From contig CAYOPG010000102.1 of NCBI GenBank assembly GCA_964405775.1, positions 1 through 6,558 on the forward strand: a stretch of DNA of 6,558 nt, in the 5' to 3' direction. A model generated the notes under the pieces. That model did not search any database and was not told where the DNA came from. It was given only the letters and a program-made list of their open reading frames with translations. Below are positions 6,477-6,558 of this stretch, in pieces (position 1 is the stretch's first letter; the number at the start of each line of letters is the position of its first letter). The position numbers were made by a program, and so were the translations under genes. Source of the DNA: JAAZFF01 sp964405775 (GTDB taxonomy: Bacteria > Verrucomicrobiota > Kiritimatiellia > RFP12 > UBA3636).

Positions 6477-6558
6477 ATGATTAATACAGTTGATTTCGAT
6501 ATCGATGTTTCCAAGATGGAGACGCCATTCTATGTTGTGGATGAGAGGCGACTGGTGC
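6477..6558 (+). CDS. nspC: Probable carboxynorspermidine decarboxylase, N terminus only
   Basis: Twenty-seven codons are visible before the window ends. The stretch FDIDVSKMETPFYVVDERRL has the N-terminal pattern of carboxynorspermidine/carboxyspermidine decarboxylases (FD..K..TP.YV.DE..L). These are PLP-dependent fold-III enzymes that complete spermidine or norspermidine synthesis. Diaminopimelate decarboxylase (lysA) has a similar TP.YV.D start and cannot be excluded on so few residues. The ATG at 6477 is preferred because it includes the FD...K lead-in. The in-frame ATG at 6516 is an alternative. Neither has a visible Shine-Dalgarno. The PLP lysine and all later motifs lie outside the window. 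Confidence 0.55.
   Translation, partial: MINTVDFDIDVSKMETPFYVVDERRLV

Overview
The window looks like ordinary bacterial chromosome. It carries core translation and nucleotide genes, with a restriction-modification (R-M) gene pair sitting inside one operon. GatB has a tRNA-dependent amidotransferase sequence of the form seen in Gram-negative lineages. A class III PLP decarboxylase resembling carboxynorspermidine decarboxylase starts at the right edge. These hint at an uncultured Verrucomicrobiota/Lentisphaerae/Kiritimatiellota-type bacterium, but this is a weak guess from sequence flavour. Core genes look GC-rich (39 of 60 bases at 61-120 and 37 of 60 at 3181-3240 are G or C). Parts of the R-M genes are clearly AT-rich (17 of 60 at 1201-1260, 22 of 60 at 1801-1860, 21 of 60 at 2341-2400).

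Left block, all on the + strand: the 3' part of gatA (1-704), a beta-class DNA methyltransferase (701-1720), a probable PD-(D/E)XK-type restriction endonuclease (1717-2622), complete gatB (2619-4055), then thymidylate kinase tmk (4067-4708). The first four genes are chained by three 4-nt stop/start overlaps (GTGA, ATGA, ATGA). GatA and GatB are two subunits of one enzyme, GatCAB, which makes Gln-tRNA(Gln) and/or Asn-tRNA(Asn). The R-M pair has therefore been placed between two subunits of a single complex without breaking translational coupling. gatC is not in the window and may lie upstream.

Middle: a 132-bp spacer between convergent genes (4709-4840), with no convincing terminator hairpin. 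Then, on the - strand, comes a 447-residue polytopic protein of the MATE/Wzx/MurJ-like (MOP) exporter superfamily (4841-6184, GTG start).

Right: a 292-bp divergent intergenic region (6185-6476) with a perfect TATAAT hexamer, followed by the first 27 codons of a probable nspC on the + strand (6477 to the edge).

The most notable feature is the R-M module nested inside gatAB. GatB is needed for protein synthesis in organisms that use this pathway. Its start codon overlaps the endonuclease stop and has no good Shine-Dalgarno of its own, so gatB expression is probably tied to translation through the R-M genes. That would stabilise the cassette in the genome. No transposase, integrase, tRNA, rRNA or CRISPR array was seen.
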